From contig JAKZAP010000009.1 in NCBI GenBank assembly GCA_023053575.1, forward strand, positions 20,689,869 through 20,753,868: a stretch of DNA of 64,000 bases, in the 5' to 3' direction. A model generated the notes under the pieces. The model saw only the letters and a list, made by a program, of their open reading frames with translations. It was not told the origin of the DNA and searched no databases. The translations under genes were made by a program, and so were the position numbers. Every line of letters starts with the position of its first letter. The stretch's first letter is position 1. Positions 19,925-30,676 of this stretch are shown here, in pieces. Source of the DNA: Branchinecta lynchi. Lineage: Eukaryota; Arthropoda; Branchiopoda; Anostraca; Branchinectidae.

Positions 19925-21090
19925 CCTCTTTTTGGGATCCCAAAACGTAAGTGGAGGGATACCTATGACATCGCAAAAGTTGTCCGTCTGTCCGTCCGTC
20001 CGTCCGTCCGTCCGTCTGTAAGCACGATAACTCTCGAAGGGAGTGAGATATTTTGATGAAACTTGGTGTGAGGGTTCGTTGGGTCGTCGGACCAGTCAAG
20101 TTCGTAGATGGGCTATGTAGCCCTACATTTAGGGGTGGGGGAGGGGGTTTAAATTAAGGGGCAAACAAAATATTTTGAAACAGCTAATGTGATAGTCGAT
20201 TATGGGGTAAGAAGACATGCTGAGCACGATGGTGAAAACTATTTTGTCATCGGACGAGTAGTTCGCCCGGAATCCGGCCAAAACCGGAAAGTTTGTTAAA
20301 AGTAAAAGTTTTATTTGAAGTTGATTAGATGTTCGATTTAGGGGTAAGAAGACATGCTGAAGACGATGGTGAAAACCATTTTCTCGAAGGATAAGTAGTA
20401 CGCCCGTAATCCGGCCGAAACCGGAAAATTAGAAGTTTTATTTCGAGTTGATAGTTTGATAGTCGATTATGGGGTAAGAAGACATGCTGAGCACGATGGG
20501 GAAAATCATTTTGTCATCGGACGAGTAGTTCGCCCGGAATCCGGCCAAAACCGGAAAGTTTGTTAAAAGTGAAAGTTTTATTTGAAGTTGATTAGATGTT
20601 CGATTTAGGGGTAGGAAGACATGCTGAAGACGATGGTGAAAATCATTTTCTTGACGGGCAAGTAGTTCGCCCGGAATCCGGCCAAAACCGGAAAATTTGT
20701 TAAAAGCAAAAGTTCGAGTAGATGACAGATTAAGGGGTAAGAAGGGAGGCTGAGTCGGTTTATGACGATGTTTTTTTACCCGGACATATAATTTTTAAGT
20801 CAAACTTTTATTCAAAGTTGATTAGATGTTCTTTATAGGGATAAGGAGATACGCTGGTTTTGTTTCTGGATTTTTTTTGTTTGCTCGGCTAGTAGTTCGC
20901 TCGGAAATCGGCAGGAAGTCCCGGTCAGTATCGTCAAAATAGATATGGTTTATAGAGGTATATCTGAACTTGGTTTTCTCTGATAATTAGCCTGTCCAAG
21001 ACTGGATCTGGCGAAGACAAGACTCGATTGTCTGAATCAAATATTGGATTTTTGGGATCCCATCGACACCTTTGGTCTTGTTTGAGAAGG
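19925..21090 (+). repeat. 1.2-kb dispersed repeat, copy 1
   Basis: It starts at CTTTTTGGGATCCCAAAACG and ends TTTTTGGGATCCCATCGACA plus CTTTGGTCTTGTTT, so GGGATCCC palindromes mark both ends. Inside are a (TCCG)n run (19,983-20,018), a G-rich block, and four or five diverged tandem units of about 115 bp centred on GGAATCCGGCCAAAACCGG. Copy 2 is at 24,883-26,080; fragments lie at 5.5 and 57.8 kb. No coding capacity. It is probably a non-autonomous element or satellite-derived repeat. Confidence 0.85.
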
Positions 21091-21618
21091 GCAAGGAAGT
21101 TTGTTATGAAAATCTTATGGGGGACGCCGTTTATTCGGCACGGTTTCAGGTGGTTACCATAAGAAACGTTAATTGTTCAGATATTGCGTATGCTGTTCGT
21201 AATCTATTTGTTTCAACGTGTGTTCGTCGAAACGTTGCTGCGTCGTCGTCGCTGTCAGAGTCAGGATGACAAAAGACGGTTCGTTGACATGGCGCTGGTT
21301 GCCACAAGAAAGAGAAAGTAAATTGGTCCCACGAAGGACTGGGGGGCTTTTGGGTATTTGTTGGTTGAATGGGAAAAACCATAATAATGATGACAAGGAT
21401 GGTTCTGTATTACGTACCATAACTTTGAATTACACATTCATTTATTTTACGCTTTTCAGTCTCTATTTCTGTTGTTTATTGTTTCGGTCTATTTCAGCTT
21501 TGGGTCGTTTCCATACATTTAAGGGCGAGTTCTCTTATAATGTTCTATATTAAGTTTCATATTTTATATTACGCATCCATTTATTTATATTTCTTTACCT
21601 TTTTCAATGCTATTCCTG
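21091..21618. other. No gene seen
   Basis: T-rich sequence with short antisense ORFs only. Confidence 0.4.
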
Positions 21619-21620
21619 CA

Positions 21621-22120
21621 CTCACAAAAATAAGCGTTCCCATACGGAAGTTTTCCGTCGGGGACGCGAGAAATCGAGTGATTTTCCATATCCCAATTTT
21701 CAGAATATTTTTATTCGAAGACGGAAAAATTACTGTTTGTCAAGAATAAGTTTTTTGTTCACGACAAATTTGTCCAGCACGGTGAATTTCAAAATTTTTC
21801 TGTATACACTCACAAAAATAAGCGTTCCCAGACGGAAGTTTTCCGTTGGGGACGCGAGAAATCGAGTGATTTTCCATATCCCAATTTTCAGAATATTTTT
21901 ATTCGAAGACGGAAAATTTTCTGTTTGCCAATAAGAAGTTTTTTGTTCACGACAAATTTTTCCAGCACGGTGAATTTCAGAAGTTTTCTGTATATACAGA
22001 AAACTTCTGAAATTCACCGTGTTGGACAAACGAAGACGGAGACGGAAAATTACTGTTTGCCAATAAGAAGTTTATTCTTCACGACAAATTTGTCCAGCAC
22101 GGTGAATTTCAGAAGTTTTC
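21621..22120. repeat. 187-bp tandem repeat ending in a palindrome
   Basis: The unit starting ACTCACAAAAATAAGCG occurs at 21,621 and again at 21,808 with few differences. Partial third and fourth units share CACGACAAATTTGTCCAGCACG. At 21,966-22,021 the end of one unit meets its inverted copy as a perfect 56-bp palindrome centred on TGTATATACA. Confidence 0.85.
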
Positions 22121-22539
22121 TGCATACGAAACCATCTATTTCTTGAGGTTTTTCTTTGGTAAAAATACTAAATTGGTAAACAAAACTATTTAAAATTGAG
22201 CTGCAACGGTTCACAAGACCTGGGAGAGCTATAACTCTCCCCCCCCCCAAAAAAGGGTGTGTTCGGCCATGAAACTGCGCTTAACTATCGTTACGGACGT
22301 ATATAGTTGCATAAAGTCACGTTACGAATGAAATTAGAGCAATAACTCATACGACGAAGCGTAGTTGCTCGAAGGGTCGAGCGAACAATAATAGCCATTT
22401 TGTTACTGAGTTGCTACCATCAGACATCGGGTCGGACGTTCCTAAAGACTTATGTAAAATGCGGCTAAAATGTAGCTTGTCGGTATCGTTTCTGATCTGC
22501 GTCAGGTTTTCTGTGTCAGGTCGGTGACAGTGATATAGA

Positions 22540-22605
22540 CAGGGATCACTCAACTCCCTTTTAACATCTAAAAAATATGCATACTTGGTTTCGAACAACT
22601 TTATT
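22540..22605 (-). pseudogene. Possible displaced FEAKH-type segment of the transposase-like gene
   Basis: A short minus-strand reading, KLFETKYAYFLDVKREL, resembles the RFEAKH-type motif expected right after the truncated end of the main exon (GPPMRISTR at 23,044). It lies downstream of the C-terminal exon, so if it belongs to the gene the order is scrambled. Short and tentative. Confidence 0.3.
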
Positions 22606-22634
22606 ACAAACAACACATTGTAAGCAAGACGGTA

Positions 22635-23008
22635 TTATTCGCAAAACAAAGAATTATGCAGAACGATGCACTGTTCAGATCTGCTAGTGCTGTAAACGTT
22701 TAGAGGATACTTGTCCACTAGATCGTCGTCAAATTTTCGAATACTGTACTGCTTCCCACCCGAAACTGGTCTCGCTTCGCTCAGAATAAAGACTCCGAGG
22801 CACTCGTCAAGTATTCCATCATATTGCTCCACCAGGAGAAACACTTCTTGTCCCTGACTACAAATTTGGTGGATCTTTCCAAACTGCACTGTTCTGCTGC
22901 TGTCTCTGTTGCAGGGGACAAAAATACCTGTCTCATAAGAAAAGCCTTCGATTGTTACTTTGTCGTGAAACAGCACGCTAGTCACGTCAATGTCGCATTC
23001 AGTGAAAG
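22635..23008 (-). CDS. C-terminal exon of a zinc-finger/transposase-like gene
   Basis: Minus-strand exon after a TTTTAACAG acceptor (23,009 onward) to TAA at 22,635-22,637, about 124 codons. It contains VQFGKIHQICSQGQEVFLLVEQYD and ends YPLNVYSTSRSEQCIVLH. That matches the beta-rich tail I know from uncharacterised invertebrate and fish proteins carrying the same transposase-like region. The acceptor phase (1) does not fit the donor phase (2) of the main exon at 23,044, so an intervening exon is missing or moved. Confidence 0.5.
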
Positions 23009-23043
23009 CTGTTAAAATTGGACTGCTTAAAAAATTTAATTTA

Positions 23044-24877
23044 CCTGCGAGTCGAAATCCGCATTGGAGGTCCATACAGGAGTACAAAATGCCGGTAGTG
23101 CGTTAAAAAATGATGCTTCGGTTTCAGTCTAATCCCTGGAAACTGGTTTGTTAGATCTTCAAGGTAGTCTTCAACCAGCTGCTTAAGCAGCGAAATCTGT
23201 CCTCTGGAAATCTTGAAGGCGGAAAGGAGTTCACTAACCTCGCGAAGACAAAGCAGAAGTTTCCAAACTGGGTCACTTTTGTCAAGCACTAGTTCCTCCA
23301 GCAACAGAGGAAGAAAACGAAGCAGTGTTCGTGTCTGAGCTGCGGAGCCTTGAACTCGTATCGTTTTTCTTGACAAAGCCTGGATAGTTACTGGCGGGTT
23401 TTGGGCGTCTTGCCTTACCAACTTCAGCTTCTTGATATTGGTATTCAGCTGGCCAAGTGCAAACATTTTTTTGTCAAGAACGAAGTATTTGAGGAACGTA
23501 CAAATGTCATACTGAGCAACACCCTCACTGAAGTCGTGTGCCATGCACGGGAGGAGCCTCGGAACAACATGAAACCCTTCTACTTGGTTCATTGGTGAGT
23601 TTGTTTTCACTCCTTTTTTGCACGAGTCAGCCTTCAAAGCCTCCTGATACGATTCTGGGGTTCTAAACATGGAGTGCGAGTCCACATTTCTCGTCCAGTC
23701 TTTTCTGCTGATCTCGCAGAATCGACAGAAAAACTCCGCACTACCGAATCCTTCTGTATATCCTCCAATTACATGGTTTCCTAAATTGTCTCCCAAAATA
23801 GCCCACAGATAGCAAAAAACCGGCAACTCATTCTCGGGAGAAATGCTTTTACTGCCGAGTTCGTTGAGCTCTTCAATAAGAGGTTTTAGAATTTCACCTA
23901 CTCCACATACTTTCATGTCTTTTTGCTTGCAGAGCAAGCAAAGAAAAATGTTCTTCAGCTGACTTCTTGTTTCCGGGTACATGTTCGTCAGACTGTAATA
24001 TACTGCAAAAATAGGTGTCTTGGATTGCGAAAGTGGATTGCAAATCTCGAACAAATCCGTATAAAGAATGATCCCCACGTTTCTTGTTCCGATCAGCCTT
24101 GGGTCTTCCTTAAAGATTTGCCCATCGGTCACATCCTGTAAGACGTTTTCTTTTGAACACCGGGGTTTACTGTGCATTTCAACAAACGATTTGTCACGAA
24201 ACAATCCGCATATCGTGTCACGAAGTGGAACATAATGATATTCGTATTCCACCTCACCACTTTTAGCAATCTTTGCTAACGGTTCTACGAAATCAAATTT
24301 TTCTCTAAAAGTCTTTTTTCGAATATAACCAGACCTCAAGGGTCCCCTTGAAGTATTGTGAACTTTAAACAAAGGATCGTCGCGAAGAACTTTCAAAATC
24401 TTGCCACTTACATCATGTGATATTGCGTTTTCTTGCAAGACTTTAGAAATCTCCCCCCAGACGAACTCCTTGCTCATCATTAAAATGTTCGAGTAGGTCG
24501 ATATTATAGTTTGGATAACAGTGGCAGATAAAAAAAAATCAGTTTGCAAGCGTAGATACAGCATTGTACAATCACTGATGATATCATCCTCTGTCACACT
24601 CTGCTCTTCTCGTTGTTCAATCTCTTCTGGTAGGTCAGACTCTTCCAAACCAGCCCAAGCCTGGTCATTCGAATTCACATCCGGACAGTGTTCTTGCGCT
24701 GGCGGCTGAATAGTTGAATCGTCCGCTTCTTCCATTTTTTCACTCGTGCCGAGTACTTCGAAACATTGTATGGTTCCAGGGGATCTTTGAAATCGAGCGA
24801 GATGTGCACTAAAACTGGACACTTTTCCAAATCCGTTCTTGTATCGGGCACACTTTCGGAAAGGACAAGGGACCACT
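23044..24877 (-). CDS. Main exon of a C2H2 zinc-finger/transposase-like protein
   Basis: A long minus-strand exon of about 610 codons. It opens with EVVPCPFRKCARYKNGFGKV, SSFSAHLARF, a C2H2-type finger of which the last His is not clear. An acidic linker follows, then a large conserved region (HYVPLRDTI, GTRNVGIILYTDLFEICNPL, FAVYYSLTNMYPE, GFHVVPRLLPCMAHDFSEGVAQYD). It ends PKHHFLTHYRHFVLLYGPPMRIST and a CAG|GTAAAT donor. The KHHxxxHY...GPP...ST signature is shared by transposase-derived proteins related, I think, to the CACTA/EnSpm type. The reading continues 5' into (GRTD)n, but that is the 1.2-kb repeat, not the gene. It may be a domesticated or decaying transposase gene. Confidence 0.6.
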
Positions 24878-24882
24878 TCCTT

Positions 24883-26080
24883 TTTGGGATCCCAAAACGT
24901 AAGTGGAGGGATACCTATGACATCGCAAAAGTTGTCCGTCTGTCCGTCCGTCCGTCCGTCTGTCCGTCCGTCTGTAAGCACGATAACTCTCGAGGGGAGT
25001 GAGATATTTTGATGAAACTTGGTGTGAGGATTCGTTGGGTCGTCGGACCAGTCAAGTTCGTAGATGGGCTATGTAGCCCTACATTTAGGGGTGGGGGAGG
25101 GGGTTTAAATTAAGGGGCAAACAAAATATTTTGAAACAGCTAATGTGATAGTCGATTATGGGGTAAGAAGACATGCTGAGCACGACGGTGAAAACTATTT
25201 TGTCATCGGACGAGTAGTTCGCCCGGAATCCGGCCAAAACCGGAAAGTTTGTTAAAAGTAAAAGTTTTATTTGAAGTTGATTAGATGTTCGATTTAGGGG
25301 TAGGAAGACGTGCTGAAGACGATGGTGAAAACCATTTTCTCGAAGGATAAGTAGTACGCCCGGAATCCGGCCGAAACCGGAAAGTTTGTTAAAATTAGAA
25401 GTTTTATTTCGAGTTGATAGTTTGATAGTCGATTATGGGGTAAGAAGACATGCTGAGCACGATGGGGAAAATCATTTTGTCATCGGACGAGTAGTTCGCC
25501 CGGAATCCGGCCAAAACCGGAAAGTTTGTTAAAAGTAAAAGTTTTATTTGAAGTTGATTATATGTTCGATTTAGGGGTAGGAAGACATGCTGAAGACGAT
25601 GGTGAAAATCATTTTCTTGACGGACAAGTAGTTCGCCCGGAATCCGGCCAAAACCGGAAAATTTGTTAAAAACAAAAGTTCGAGTAGATGACAGATTAAA
25701 GGGTAAGAAGGGAGGCTGAGTTGGTTTATGACGATGTTTTTTTACCCGGACATATAATTTTTCCGGAATCCGGTTGTAACCGGATTTTTTTTTAAGTCAA
25801 ACTTTTATTCAAAGTTGATTAGATGTTCTTTATAGGGATAAGGAGATATGCTGGTTTTGTTTCTGTATTTTTTTTGTTTGCTGGGCTAGTAGTTCGCTCG
25901 GAAATCGGCAGGAAGTCCTGGTCAGTATCGTCAAAATAGATATGGTTTATAGAGGTATATCTGAACTTGGTTTTCTCTGATAATTAGCCTGTCCAAGACT
26001 GGATCTGGCGAAGACAAGACTCGATTGTCTGAATCAAATATTAGATTTTTGGGATCCCATCGACACCTTTGGTCTTGTTT
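24883..26080 (+). repeat. 1.2-kb dispersed repeat, copy 2
   Basis: Nearly identical to copy 1, with the same GGGATCCC-marked ends, and an extra block near 25,757-25,790 (CCGGAATCCGGTTGTAACCGG) missing from copy 1. It lies exactly between two zinc-finger coding segments of the minus-strand gene. Confidence 0.88.
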
Positions 26081-26188
26081 CGAATGTGATCTTTAAAGTG
26101 CGGCACGATTTTGTCAAGGAGATCTATTTGTGACTTACAGATCGGACATGAATATGACTGGACTGTTGCAGATGAAGCATCATCCTGA
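26075..26188 (-). CDS. Upstream zinc-finger exon of the transposase-like gene
   Basis: A TTTTCTTTCAG acceptor (26,187 onward) is followed by an open frame encoding DASSATVQSYSCPICKSQID, LLDKIVPHFKDHIRN, one C2H2 finger (CPIC...H...H). The frame then runs into the 1.2-kb repeat and stops. The next finger, CPFRKC, resumes on the other side at about 24,875. Proteins of this type usually have the two fingers adjacent. Confidence 0.55.
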
Positions 26189-26189
26189 A

Positions 26190-26723
26190 AGAAAAACGTC
26201 ACCTTTAATTTCAGGCCCTTTTACATTCCGTTACCCCCTCTATCCCCCCTACCAACACGCGTGTCGCGGCGACAGCCGAAGAACAATTTTTTTTTAGTTA
26301 CCAGAGTAAAATTTAGTTGAATCTAGTAAAAAAGTTCCTCAAAATTCAGTAAACAGAATTTTGGTCGGATGGCAACAGTGCTTTAGAAATGCTGGGCATG
26401 GCGCTGGCATCGCGGAGTTGAATACAGCGTTGCCACCGGCAGTAAAATTTTACTAGATCTAGTAAAATAATATGATCCATAGTAAACAAAAATCCAATCT
26501 AGTAAATTTTGAGGGATTGATAAATTGAATTGAAATCTATGAAACATCCCGATATTTAGTAGAACAAATGGCCCAAGCTGTCTATTGTGTCATCTTTCAT
26601 GAAGTCAGGGCATCGAGTTGGTAAATCTTAGTAAAATCTAGTAAAAAAAAAAATTCTCAAGAGTTTAGTAAACTCCATTTTGTTCGGGTGACAATACAGG
26701 TTGCATACCATCTAGGTTATCAG
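26190..26723. repeat. Diverged AGTAAAATCTAGTAAA-type repeat
   Basis: No gene. The phrase 'TCTAGTAAA(A/T)' and near-variants recurs around 26,310-26,360, 26,440-26,510 and 26,620-26,670, partly with GTTGCCACCGGCAGT and inverted counterparts. It looks like an old repeat next to the gypsy insertion. Confidence 0.5.
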
Positions 26724-27298
26724 TATGATAAAGAGAAAAAGTGTGTAGGAGGTTTTGTTATAGTAGTAGTGTGTGGCGTGCGAGCATGGTAATATTGGCG
26801 ACTGGTTTGTGGTGCGAATACACCGTTATACACCGAGTCTTTTCGAAGACGATACTCAGTTCGTAGGTCAATAACTAAAGCACATATATTTCGTATTTAC
26901 TTACATTGGAGTTAGGTCAATAGCACTTGTCACTAGGTCAGCTGTGTCGGGACTGTGCCCAGCTCGAACTGAGCTCTGAATTGAACTGGACTCCGAACTG
27001 CGAAATCGGTCCTTTTAAACCCTTGGAAATGTCAACTGAGTGCCTTAACGAATAGGGTTACTGTTCGTACGTCCTAGCAAATCTCTATCCAGTATGAAAG
27101 GGTTGGTGACCAACGGAGTGAGTTTGTCTAGGTTCTTGATGGGGAAAAGAGTTCTTTGATTGGAGAAAAGGAAGTAAACTCTCTCCGTCGGAGAAAAGCG
27201 TGGGCGTTAGAGCTAGTCGGAAATAGAGAGAGTCGAGGATAGAGCTTGTTGAATAAGCTTAGATCAAGATATATTTGTATACTAGATGTATCCTCACA
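26724..27298 (-). repeat. Gypsy-2 3' LTR
   Basis: In element orientation it starts TGTGAGGATACATC and ends CTCTTTATCATA. It matches the other LTR except for five substitutions. Confidence 0.93.
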
Positions 27299-27316
27299 TT
27301 ACGCCCTCCCTCTGAA
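27299..27316 (-). promoter_or_regulatory. Gypsy-2 polypurine tract
   Basis: On minus the LTR is preceded by TTCAGAGGGAGGGCGTAA, a purine-rich stretch in the expected place. Confidence 0.65.
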
Positions 27317-29734
27317 AAAATTCGAGCTCCCGCGAGAAAAATTAGTTTTCACTTTAACTTTAAGCTTTAAGGTATGAAAAACAAATCATTTATGATAGCT
27401 TGCACTCGGGTTTATAGTATTTACAGGGATTAATGTTGTTATTAACAATAATTTTTTCATTACTACTGACCTTTGAAACTATAAAAAAAAATTCTCCTTT
27501 TTTTTTTTGTTATTTAAATTTTTCTTGAGGTTTTGCTTGGACACACTCATGATGAATAGGTAAACTTATCATGTAGATTGATACAAATAATACGGAATTA
27601 CACATCAAAAGATGATTTCACTGTACAATGTTCCAATCATATTTCACAAATTGTCTTTCAGAACAACTTTATAGCAGTTGCTTGGTAATGCTTCACTAAA
27701 ATAAGTGTTCACGGGACTGACCGCTTACCATTTCTCCGGGTCGTAAGTCTGTCACTGTTAGCAATCCCGCAGTATAACTTCACTGAAGTAGTGTTCATGT
27801 TATGCCTGCTTACACTGCTTGCACTGTTCATGTTAGGGATCACTTCATGTCATGCCTGCTTGCACTTCACTGAAATAAGTGTTTCTGTTATGCCTGATTA
27901 TACTTCTTAAGATCAGAAGTAACCACTGTTAGCTGTAGTGCTAGGCACAGAGCTGTCACATTCGGTTATATCCGTCCATTAACCGTAATGCACAAAGTTT
28001 CAGCCACTGTTCAAAGTTTCAATCACTGTTGTCATATCATCACTCGATGTAGATGGGACTCGTCGAGTTTCTTCTTGGTTCTTTGGCTAAAATCGAACCG
28101 ACGTCTTTTTCTTAATAGGATGACCAAACGAAGTAGTAGTCTGCTGGCTGCTAGTAGGTCAGTGGGTTCTCGACCTCATGTCAGCACATAGACGTGGCTG
28201 GAGTTCTAGGCTCGTTTCCATTAGAAAGGATTCATTTTGTTTTCTTCTTTTAGGGTTTATTATTGTTTTTTCTGTATTTTCCCTGTTTCTCGTTTCGTTG
28301 TTTAGCAGTTTATTCTGCCGAGAAGAAATTAGTCGCCTTCATTATTCATTTATTATCATTCTCTTCTCACAATATATATTATTCTTTGGGGGATGGCTTG
28401 CGCTTTACTTGCCCTAGCAAGTAATTTTTGCAGAAGAATATACCGGGTACTGAGCTCCGATTCTTATTATTTTCTTGCTTTCATGCAAAATTTGGCCAGC
28501 CTGGTCTTCTCGTTAGCATTGATTTATTTTGCCCCGTTTCTTCGCGTCTGTGCTCCCCTCAGAAGATTTGATATTATTACGAGTCTTATGTCCCTTTGGC
28601 TGACGAGGGGTACGATTCTTCGGCAGTCTCTCGTAGTCATTTTTGGGAGTTGATTCGTCTCGTTGCTTATCCGATTTGGAGCTGGATATTTTTCGTATTG
28701 GATTTTTACCTGCATGCTAATATTAGTATTACAGAGTCGTAAGTAAGCTGGAGTACGTAGCCTATACTCATATGTAAATTGTGGTCTTTCACCTATTATT
28801 TGTTTCGTCACAGCGCCCATTAGCACTTATTTCCTGATATAGTGTTGCCTCTGGCGCCTTTTGGAACTTTCGAAATGGATCATTATACGATTTTGTTGTG
28901 ATCTCCCTTTTTTTTTCTTTGCCACCCTTGTTGTCCTCTTATTTATAAAGCAATATTTTGGAATCCGACGTTTCTTGATTTGTTGGGCCGTAGAGCGGTA
29001 GATTTTCCTGGATGGTTAGTTTAACCCGGATTTTTTATTTTTTCTCATATATTATTCATCCTAGTACAAAATCAAATTTTGTTTTGAATCGTGCAGTTAG
29101 TCAAGGGGACCAACATTGACCGAGCTCACTCGAGGTTTACCGGTGCATGACGTCACTGTACGATATGATTTTGATCCGTAGGTTACACTGAAGATTCGCT
29201 TTTCATACGACCAAGAGAGCGACAGTTCGCGACGCTGCCTCTCACTGGGTTGGCAGAAATTGTGAGAATTTTAGTGTTTTCTTTTCAGGATTTTTAATGA
29301 ATGTTAAAAATTTAGATCATTCCTTCTTTTTAATATTTTCGTTGTTGCCATTTCTTAAACTTTCTTTGTCGCGCCGCTGAATTTATTAAATGGTTTAGAA
29401 GATTATCGTTATTATTGTCTCTATTTTCTATTCTTTTCGGTGGCAAAATTAGGTGGTATTAGTAATCGCTAATCGTCAGAATTCATATTTTACGACACTC
29501 GGGTTAGAGTTCTGTATTGATTTTTTATTTCCTTCATTGTGGACCTCTTGTCATAAGATAATCTCACCGTCCGTCGTTCATCTTCCAGCCCCCTCGTTTA
29601 ATTATACAATATATCAGGATTGCTACTCATCTAATTTGGCGGGCTATGGCTTTATTACGTCTCTTTGGCCGAACAAATTTGGGGCTGATTTTCCGGTCCA
29701 TTTGACACAGCTTGGATATCTGTCTTTGCTGCAT
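27317..29734 (-). other. Gypsy-2 long 3' untranslated region
   Basis: About 2.4 kb between the third ORF and the 3' LTR with no convincing minus-strand ORF (longest about 100 codons). The plus strand here is T-rich and gives hydrophobic ORFs (28,178-28,653) that I treat as composition artefacts. A degraded envelope-like gene cannot be excluded. 27,690-28,030 holds repeated phrases such as CACTGTTCATGTTA, ACTTCACTGAAATAAGTGTT. Confidence 0.5.
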
Positions 29735-30676
29735 TCACAGATTTAGTCTTTTTGGCGGTTTTGATATTCGTCCAGAACGAGTTCGAACTTCCTCAGTCTT
29801 TTTACCGGTTACTTTATCCGTAGTTTGACCATGGTATTGATTAGGATTCTTGACGACCGGTTCCGAAGGGCCTGGTATGGGTTCGTCGTATTGCTTTTTT
29901 GGAGCTTTCTCGCTTTCTTCAAAACTGTCCGTTACGAGCCGTTTCTTTGGTCTTCCTAGATCAGGATCTCTAGAAGAGGATGGGGTCATTAGGTTTCCCC
30001 ACGCTTGTGACAGTCGTCCTTTTAGTGCCTTAGCTTTATCCGATAACTTTCGCGCTTGTTCTGCAGCTGAGATTGGAGGGTTTGTATATTGGTACGTTTC
30101 AAGCGAAATATTTTTTGAGGGCACTCCACTGGGCCCTGGCTCATCTGGGTTAAATACGAATTCAGTCGGTGTTTGTGGTTCAGGCTCTCTTATCATTTCT
30201 GGGGCTTGGTAATTTGGGGCAAATGGATTTATGGTCTGCCACTGAATCGGTTCTTCAGTTATTGCTGGGGCCCTATTGGCTGATTCCGGTACTTTATATT
30301 CCGGAGCAAATGGGTTTAAACTTTGTTGTTTATCTCTTCGGTATTCCTGCAACAGTTCGGTGGGGGAAATTAGCATGTATTTTCGGGAACCTGCTATTTC
30401 TGGTTTCATCTTCCAATGATCATAATTTGCAGGAGTGTCAAAACTTTGCCATTTTTGGTCGAAAGGTAAGGTTGTGGGCCAAATAGCTTGGTCTAAGGTT
30501 TTGCTCTCTTCTTCGTCCTCACTCAATGGATACACATCAGTGGGTGAAATGCGGTAAAAATGCCTTGACGAATTTAGTTTTGGTTTTACTTCCTCAGGTA
30601 TTTCATAATCAGTTTCCGGAGAAGGGGTTCGAAAGTAGGGAATTCCTCGGGTGGTTGAGATGGATTGGCGAAACAT
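29735..30676 (-). CDS. Gypsy-2 third ORF, proline-rich, unknown role
   Basis: 313 codons from ATG at 30,674-30,676, overlapping the end of pol by about 68 nt in the +1 frame. It is rich in Pro, Ser, Glu and Gln, with repeated NPFAP-Y phrases (LNPFAPEYKVPE, INPFAPNYQAPE), a KKRL basic patch and a C-terminus TRSGRISKPPKRLNL. That last motif is common at the C-termini of gypsy-type polyproteins. No signal peptide, membrane segment or cysteine pattern, so it is not an envelope protein. It could be a pol C-terminal extension expressed by frameshift, or an accessory protein. Confidence 0.75.
   Translation of the reverse strand: MFRQSISTTRGIPYFRTPSPETDYEIPEEVKPKLNSSRHFYRISPTDVYPLSEDEEESKTLDQAIWPTTLPFDQKWQSFDTPANYDHWKMKPEIAGSRKYMLISPTELLQEYRRDKQQSLNPFAPEYKVPESANRAPAITEEPIQWQTINPFAPNYQAPEMIREPEPQTPTEFVFNPDEPGPSGVPSKNISLETYQYTNPPISAAEQARKLSDKAKALKGRLSQAWGNLMTPSSSRDPDLGRPKKRLVTDSFEESEKAPKKQYDEPIPGPSEPVVKNPNQYHGQTTDKVTGKKTEEVRTRSGRISKPPKRLNL

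Noticed and set aside
24883..24981. (GRTD)n N-terminus of the transposase-like protein
   Set aside because: It is translation of the (TCCG)n run of the 1.2-kb repeat, which also occurs at 19.98 kb away from any gene.
28178..28653. Plus-strand membrane-like ORFs within Gypsy-2
   Set aside because: T-rich antisense DNA gives hydrophobic codons; no start context, family or splice support.
29735..30676. Envelope gene in Gypsy-2
   Set aside because: No signal peptide, membrane segment or cysteine pattern; the protein is proline-rich with a pol-like C-terminus.
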